Source of the DNA: an uncultured Arthrobacter sp.
GTDB lineage: Bacteria > Actinomycetota > Actinomycetes > Actinomycetales > Micrococcaceae
Assembly (NCBI RefSeq): GCF_902805515.1
Contig: NZ_CADCTE010000156.1
Location: 1 to 64,000 of the forward strand
Reading direction: 5' to 3'
Length of the DNA: 64,000 nucleotides
The notes under the pieces are model-generated. The model made no database searches and was not told where the DNA came from. It saw nothing but the letters and a program-made list of their open reading frames with translations. Made by a program: the position numbers and the translations under genes. Below are positions 60,040 to 64,000 of this stretch, piece by piece (within the stretch, counting starts at the first letter, position 1; each line of letters begins with the position of its first letter).

Positions 60040-60792
60040 TCACGCATGGAAGCTGGGGAGCCCATAAAGAACACCGCACTCACCTCCGCCGTCCTCCTGC
60101 TGATGCTCACCGGCTGCGCGCCGGAGCCGCAACAGTTTTCCATCGAGGACACCTGCTCGGAACTCAAAGCGATCATCGCCGGCCATTCCGATAGCCCAAG
60201 CGCAGACGAGCGGAAGAACATCGCCGAGAGGCGTTAGGTCACGCGCCCGCCGGCCCGGCGGTCTCTTGCTCGGAAAGATCGCGTTCAGAACAACCCATCT
60301 GTCCTCGGGGATAATTCGCCACCAGACCGATGTGATTGCAACGAGGGCAAAGGCTGCGAGCACTGCTGAGCTGAAGGAAGTGTTCCAGGGTTTGTCCTCC
60401 CAGTCCCCGGGGGATCCCACAGCGATGAGGTGTGACTCCTCCTCGGGGTCCACGACGTACCATACGGGTGCGTACAGTGATTTGTCCGGCAGGACGCCCG
60501 CGTAGTCCAGCACTTCCTTCCGCCCGTCAACCAGCACGTAGTACCGGGTGCCGCCCCGCCGCCGCGGATCCTTGTCGATAATGATGCTCCACTGGTGTTC
60601 CTGGGTTCTGACGGCTTCGCCGGCCCGGTCGAACTCGGCCTCCATGTGGACGCCTAGAAGCACTCCGCTGGGAGCGATGAGCAGTGCGACCAGAGCCGCT
60701 GCAGTCCGGCGCGGGCGAACCGGCCAACCTTCGATACGGTGGGCAAGTTTCCTCCGCTTCTCTCTACTGACTCGCCGCCCCCCGGACCCCAT
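60040..60792 (-). CDS. Membrane protein, DUF3592-like
   Basis: 250 residues. One N-terminal hydrophobic segment, a central extracytoplasmic part (YYVLVDGRKEVLDYAGVLPDKSLYAP, then WYVVDPEEESHL) and a second helix (FSSAVLAAFALVAITSVWW); this pattern fits DUF3592-type proteins. The reading frame runs on about 190 bases past the expected end, antisense to the lipoprotein remnant, so the last 65 residues are doubtful. Start uncertain (ATG 60792). Confidence 0.5.
   Translation of the reverse strand: MGSGGRRVSREKRRKLAHRIEGWPVRPRRTAAALVALLIAPSGVLLGVHMEAEFDRAGEAVRTQEHQWSIIIDKDPRRRGGTRYYVLVDGRKEVLDYAGVLPDKSLYAPVWYVVDPEEESHLIAVGSPGDWEDKPWNTSFSSAVLAAFALVAITSVWWRIIPEDRWVVLNAIFPSKRPPGRRARDLTPLGDVLPLVCAWAIGMAGDDRFEFRAGVLDGKLLRLRRAAGEHQQEDGGGECGVLYGLPSFHA
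60046..60237 (+). pseudogene. Truncated lipoprotein gene remnant
   Basis: 63 residues with a lipobox (LTGC) then SIEDTCSELKAII, which looks like the N-terminus of a longer lipoprotein but stops soon after. GGGGAG is followed by ATA at the position where the natural ATG would be expected (60067), so the start may have been lost. It overlaps the antisense end of the next gene. Confidence 0.4.
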
Positions 60793-61005
60793 CCGGACAT
60801 CGTAGCGGTGCTGGTGTTCCGGCAGGCGGTCGCCGCGGCACCGGGTTCCTCCGCCGGCCCTTCGGCCCGCCGCACGGGTCGTCATGGTGTCGGTGTGGTC
60901 CAGTCATAGGCGCCGCCTGCGCCGGCATCGGTGGCGGGCGGCCGGGAAGCAGATTATGAGCGCTTAGCCCTGGCCGCCCTCGTCCTTCTCGTTCCCGTTG
61001 GGAAT

Positions 61006-61260
61006 CTACTTCCCACCGGGCTGGGGCCGGCGGGCGTTTTTCCGCGCCTCCCATTCAGCGTCGTAGGCTGCAATCCACTGCTCATACGTCATCGGGGTGG
61101 CGCCTTCGGGCAGCCCCTCGACGTACCGCTCGTACCGGTAGTTGCTGTGTTTGTCCGGGTGCGGCACAGCGGCCAGAAACCCGAACAGGTATCCGTGCAG
61201 AGCACGCATCATGAGCGAACCGCGCTTCATCTTCTCCCCCATCATCGTTATGAGGCGCAT
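61006..61260 (-). CDS. Small hypothetical protein
   Basis: 84 residues; central YVEGLPEGATPMTYEQWIAA and a basic tail. Alternative start at ATG 61230 (GGGGGAGA before it). No family recognised. Confidence 0.5.
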   Translation of the reverse strand: MRLITMMGEKMKRGSLMMRALHGYLFGFLAAVPHPDKHSNYRYERYVEGLPEGATPMTYEQWIAAYDAEWEARKNARRPQPGGK

Positions 61261-61660
61261 CCTACGCGATTGGAATCAATTATTTCCTGAGTACTCGACG
61301 TCGGTTTTGTCCCCGAGCCGGCCTTCGGCTTGGGGTAGCCATGAAAGGGATCCTGATTGCTGTTTCGGGAGGCGTTGATGATTTGGAGGAGGTTGTGGAT
61401 CTTCGTGCTGTCGGTCGACGAGCCCTGATTCAAGCAGTCGGAAAAGCGTTGCGAGACCGTGATCAGAACGGCATCTCTGGAGCTTATTCGCGGATGTAGA
61501 GTCCACCTCATCATCCGGTTTGTGGGGGCAGCCGGGTGCGGTGACGCACATCGTGCGGAGGCCAAAGTGCCCCGATCCCGGTTTCGATGAGCCAAGCCTG
61601 CCACCTGCCCGGTGAGCAGATCTGATTCAAAGCGCCACCCTTCCAGATGAAAGAACGACC
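61261..61660. other. 400-base gap, only weak small ORF
   Basis: Somewhat lower G+C than neighbours. On the plus strand ATG 61341 to TAG 61499 encodes 52 residues (MKGILIAVSGGVDDLEEVVD onward), with GGGGTAG before it; no homology is recognised, so it is left as possible only. It may be remnant sequence. Confidence 0.3.
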
Positions 61661-62347
61661 ATGCCCAAGCTGCCCATCCTCACCCTTTCCCTCGCGGCCG
61701 TGCTGACCGCGGGTTGCTCCACCCCGGCCGTATCCGCTCCTGATGAGCACCCGGCCCCGAGCCCATCGGCAAGCCCGTCCACTTCCCCCATCGCGACGCC
61801 GAAGCCCGCACCCAAGCCGACCCCGACTCCAGCGCCCGCACCGGAAGTGGCACCGCCTGCCCCAACTCCGGTTCCCGCACCCGTCCCGGCGGCTCCGCAG
61901 CCAGCCCCTTTCATCCCGGAGTCCCCGCAACCGGTTGTTCCGGTGGCGCCCGCGGACCCGGCCGTTGCCCCGCTGCCGGTCCACGTCCCCCCGGCCCTGC
62001 CGCACACCGCGTGGACCTACCCGGACCTGGCGCCCGTCCCCGGTCCCGAACCGGTCCGGGTCGAGCGTGTCGCGGGCACCTACTGGAACGTCGTCGGAGA
62101 TGGCTACCCGCCCGGAGCCGAGATTGGCATTATGTTCGGCAAGTGGCAGACCGACACTGACCTGCTCGACATCCCGACCGTCCATGCCGACGCCAACGGC
62201 CACTACTCGGTGCAGATCCACCTCTCCGCGGACTTCACTCCCGGAACCTACGGCTTCATGGTCTGGTACAAGCCCTTCTCCGAAGAGGGCAAGCGGCACG
62301 CCATCGTCGAGGTGCTCCCGCCCGGAACCGGCATGCCTACTCCGTGA
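61661..62347 (+). CDS. Pro-rich lipoprotein
   Basis: 228 residues. Signal peptide with lipobox LTAGC (C about 19), a long Pro/Ala/Thr/Ser stalk (about 25-115), and a small C-terminal beta-domain (about 130-225; VVGDGYPPGAEIGIMFGKWQ, FTPGTYGFMVWYKPFSEEG). Surface-attached protein with a wall-spanning stalk; the domain is not recognised. The gene begins shortly after a region of degraded sequence. Confidence 0.75.
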   Translation: MPKLPILTLSLAAVLTAGCSTPAVSAPDEHPAPSPSASPSTSPIATPKPAPKPTPTPAPAPEVAPPAPTPVPAPVPAAPQPAPFIPESPQPVVPVAPADPAVAPLPVHVPPALPHTAWTYPDLAPVPGPEPVRVERVAGTYWNVVGDGYPPGAEIGIMFGKWQTDTDLLDIPTVHADANGHYSVQIHLSADFTPGTYGFMVWYKPFSEEGKRHAIVEVLPPGTGMPTP

Positions 62348-62510
62348 TGACTCCGTAGCTGACCACCCTGGACTTCCTTGCGTCGAGGTCCGCGGATTTC
62401 ACTGTTTCCTGGACATGGACGGAGAACAGCCGCAGTGGGCCCTCCAGGTGCGAGTGGTCGGCCGGATCGGAGAGCACGCCGTCAACCGGGACAAACCCGC
62501 CTGAGGGCAT
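62337..62510 (-). CDS. 57-residue paralogue of the C-terminal half of the 54882 protein
   Basis: Starts MPSGGFVPVDGVLSDPADHS and ends VVSYGVITE. It aligns with the last half of the 106-residue protein at 54882-55202 (VLSDPAD-SP-LEG-LRLFSVH and YGV-xE). CCGGAG lies 7 nt before ATG 62510. It overlaps the convergent lipoprotein 3' end by 11 nt. Whether it is functional or a remnant is not clear. Confidence 0.5.
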   Translation of the reverse strand: MPSGGFVPVDGVLSDPADHSHLEGPLRLFSVHVQETVKSADLDARKSRVVSYGVITE

Positions 62511-62551
62511 CGGCCGCTCCGGAGTTCTGTTGCGTTAGGCCGAAGGCTGCG

Positions 62552-62656
62552 TCAGCGCTCCGGATTGCCGGGGTTCACAATCATCACGGGTGCCCTCGGG
62601 AGCTGTGCCAGCAACTGACCGACACGGGCCGCGTTCCGGGCCATGGAGGAGAACAT
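62552..62656 (-). other. Possible 34-residue ORF upstream of the 57-residue gene
   Basis: Encodes MFSSMARNAARVGQLLAQLP and ends VNPGNPER; it stops about 42 nt before the ATG of the 62510 gene. Very low evidence. The gap 62511-62769 otherwise has only a terminator. Confidence 0.2.
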
Positions 62657-62710
62657 CCACGCCGGCCACGAGGCTGAGCTGCCGGAGGCCGCCTGAGCAG
62701 GAACGCACGA

Positions 62711-62739
62711 AGGGCCGTCCCGGTCGCCGGGGCGGCCCT
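62711..62739 (-). terminator. Terminator after the small acidic gene
   Basis: AGGGCCGTCCCGG and CCGGGGCGGCCCT (13 bases each, one mismatch) with a 3-nt loop, about 30 nt beyond the stop of the gene at 62770. Confidence 0.7.
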
Positions 62740-62769
62740 GTACCGTGCCAGGTGCTCATGTCGCCGGTT

Positions 62770-62985
62770 TCAGGACCCGCTGTCCTCGGCCTTGTCACGG
62801 GCATCGAGTTCGCTGTCGAGCTCATGGTCGCGGAAGGCCGTCTCGGGATGCAGGTCGCCTTCCTTGACATACTCGTGGTCGACCTGGCGTTCCACCTTGC
62901 TGTTGAGATTCTCTACATCGTCGGTGTCCAGCTTGGTCAGGTCTTCCGGGAAATCTTCGTCGGGTCCCAGCTTGCTGTCGGTCAT
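62770..62985 (-). CDS. Small acidic protein
   Basis: 71 residues, acidic, starts MTDSKLGPDEDFPEDLTKLD, ends KAEDSGS. AAGGAG lies 4 nt before the ATG. It resembles other small acidic stress-like proteins here, although no TAAGC-NN-GCTTA palindrome was found upstream. Confidence 0.72.
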   Translation of the reverse strand: MTDSKLGPDEDFPEDLTKLDTDDVENLNSKVERQVDHEYVKEGDLHPETAFRDHELDSELDARDKAEDSGS

Positions 62986-63115
62986 GGCGCTCCTTGGTGG
63001 CGGACGGATGTTGGCCAAGCGTAACCGTCCGCGGTGAACTGTCGTACCAGTGCCGCACGGACTGGGGCCAGGCACCGGACACCGCCTGGAGTCAAAGGCG
63101 CCACCGTGACGCCCC

Positions 63116-63499
63116 TCAACTCTGGGAGACCCCATAGTCGGGCAACTGCTGAAGGGACCAGGTATTGCCGTCCGGGTCGGAGAAGTATACGAAACTGCCC
63201 CACGGCTGGAAGTCGACTTCGCTCGCCTCAACGCCGTTTTCGAGGAGCATTGAACGGGCCCCGGCCGCGTCCGGCACGACGATCTGGACGCCTTTCTGCG
63301 AACCAGGGGCCATCTCCGTAATCCCCTCCCCCAGAACAATGGAGCAGGCAGAGCCGGGCGGGGTCAATTGTACGAAGCGGACGCCTTCACCCACACGGTG
63401 GTCGTGGTCCAGCACGAAGCCCACCCTGTCGCGGTAGAAGTCAATCGCCCGGTCAACGTCGGAGACCGGGATGGCAACGAGTTCGATTTTCCAGTCCAT
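63116..63499 (-). CDS. VOC-family (glyoxalase-like) protein
   Basis: 127 residues with two beta-alpha-beta-beta-beta modules; IPVSDVDRAIDFYRDRVGF and YFSDPDGNTWSLQQLP are standard. It may be a dioxygenase, resistance or glyoxalase protein; ligand unknown. AGGAGG lies 6 nt before ATG 63499. Confidence 0.88.
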   Translation of the reverse strand: MDWKIELVAIPVSDVDRAIDFYRDRVGFVLDHDHRVGEGVRFVQLTPPGSACSIVLGEGITEMAPGSQKGVQIVVPDAAGARSMLLENGVEASEVDFQPWGSFVYFSDPDGNTWSLQQLPDYGVSQS

Positions 63500-63689
63500 G
63501 AGTTTCCTCCTGTGGGTCCTTTTGACTTCAGGGTAGGCCCGATTGCGGACGGAACCGGACCTTGTTCTTTCCGCATGGGGCGGCGGATCCGCGGAATCGT
63601 CTGTAGCTGGAACTGACTGTCGATGGCCGAGCTGGCCGCCCGGTCCGGGTGGTCCGCGGTGAAGGTGAGCACCTGCGCCGGCTCCGCCG

Positions 63690-63927
63690 GAACTACCGCG
63701 CCGGCCGGCTCAAAGAGGAACTCCGGCCATCCGCGCCGGTGAGGTGACAGGCATCTCCGCACACATGGGATCCACACCGGGAATTCCGCGAAGTCGGGAC
63801 CAAGGTCGGATGAGGCCCAATTCGCCATGGTCTTCGGCCTGAGGCCGAGCCACTGTGCTACCTGTGCGCGGGTCAGGAGTTTTTCTGGTTGACCCGCCGC
63901 CGCCGCAAGCGGATCTCTGGGGTTCAC
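63690..63927 (-). pseudogene. Degraded excisionase/AlpA-like HTH gene (right edge)
   Basis: Starts about GTG 63927 with LLTRAQVAQWLGLRPKTMAN, an AlpA/HTH_17-type DNA-binding helix. The rest (GPDFAEFPVW...) loses the expected pattern, which seems to continue in another frame; no clean end is seen, so a frameshift is likely. It may be a scar of an integrated element. The gap 63500-63690 and 63928-64000 hold no other supported gene. Confidence 0.4.
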
Positions 63928-64000
63928 TGTCCTGAAGTTGCCTATGCGGCCGAGTCGGTGACGGCCGGCAAACACTGTAGCGGCAGCGCCTCAATACCTG

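Noticed and set aside
61248-61604. Minus-strand ORFs of 91-118 codons
   Set aside because: No recognisable domain, poor composition and two mutually exclusive frames.
61511-62299. Minus-strand 262-codon frame under the Pro-rich lipoprotein
   Set aside because: Gly/Arg-rich shadow of Pro codons.

Overview
The window is a high-GC chromosomal segment from an actinobacterium, most likely Micrococcaceae (Arthrobacter-like). Reasons: a mycobacterial-type SerC, an IdeR/DtxR with all canonical metal ligands, DUF3027 and DUF3263 proteins, the XPB-type helicase with its helicase-associated partner, a WXG100 protein, a solitary groEL under CIRCE control, leaderless start sites, and many small acidic proteins. 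No tRNA, rRNA, CRISPR array, transposase or prophage block was seen.

Layout. 1-0.1 kb: the start of what looks like a c-di-AMP (ydaO-type) riboswitch running off the left edge. 0.2-20.8 kb: conserved core genes. These are an M23 peptidase, ideR, serC, an MFS exporter, a DUF3027 protein, a cold-shock protein, the helicase pair, a two-component system, a WXG100 protein, groEL with two CIRCE operators, a TM2 protein, a LytR_C protein, a DUF3263 protein, ung, a ThrE-like exporter and a FemABX-like transferase. 21-32 kb: accessory metabolism and stress genes, including a baeRF2-type protein, a candidate modified-DNA endonuclease (PUA/EVE-like plus HNH), a PKD metallophosphatase and a TetR/SnoaL divergent pair. 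32-41 kb: a formaldehyde-dehydrogenase-like operon, a large secreted coiled-coil protein built of 28-residue repeats, and a rare adenylation-carrier-acyltransferase fusion. 41-56 kb: envelope and secreted proteins (DUF1524/Excalibur nuclease lipoprotein, L,D-transpeptidase with LGFP repeats, PEBP, MerR/membrane pair, M50 peptidase, YgiB/YgiC-like pair, CPBP protease, APH kinase). 55-64 kb: a GH16 glucanase, the pnuC-nadR-nrtR NAD salvage operon with a 21-bp operator, then lipoproteins, small acidic proteins, a VOC protein and a degraded HTH gene at the right edge.

How parts work together. nrtR, nadR and pnuC form an overlapping operon that imports nicotinamide riboside and converts it to NAD, probably under its own repressor. 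The response regulator and kinase at 10.6-12.8 kb are adjacent, and three CAG motifs spaced exactly 11 bp lie just before the regulator. Four loci between 22.9 and 26.5 kb share a palindrome of the form TAAGC-NN-GCTTA upstream of small acidic, CBS or coiled-coil-type stress-like proteins. This looks like a local regulon with an unidentified regulator and is the best candidate for something undescribed. Several genes have a -10-like hexamer 6-7 nt before the start codon and no Shine-Dalgarno, as expected for leaderless mRNAs.
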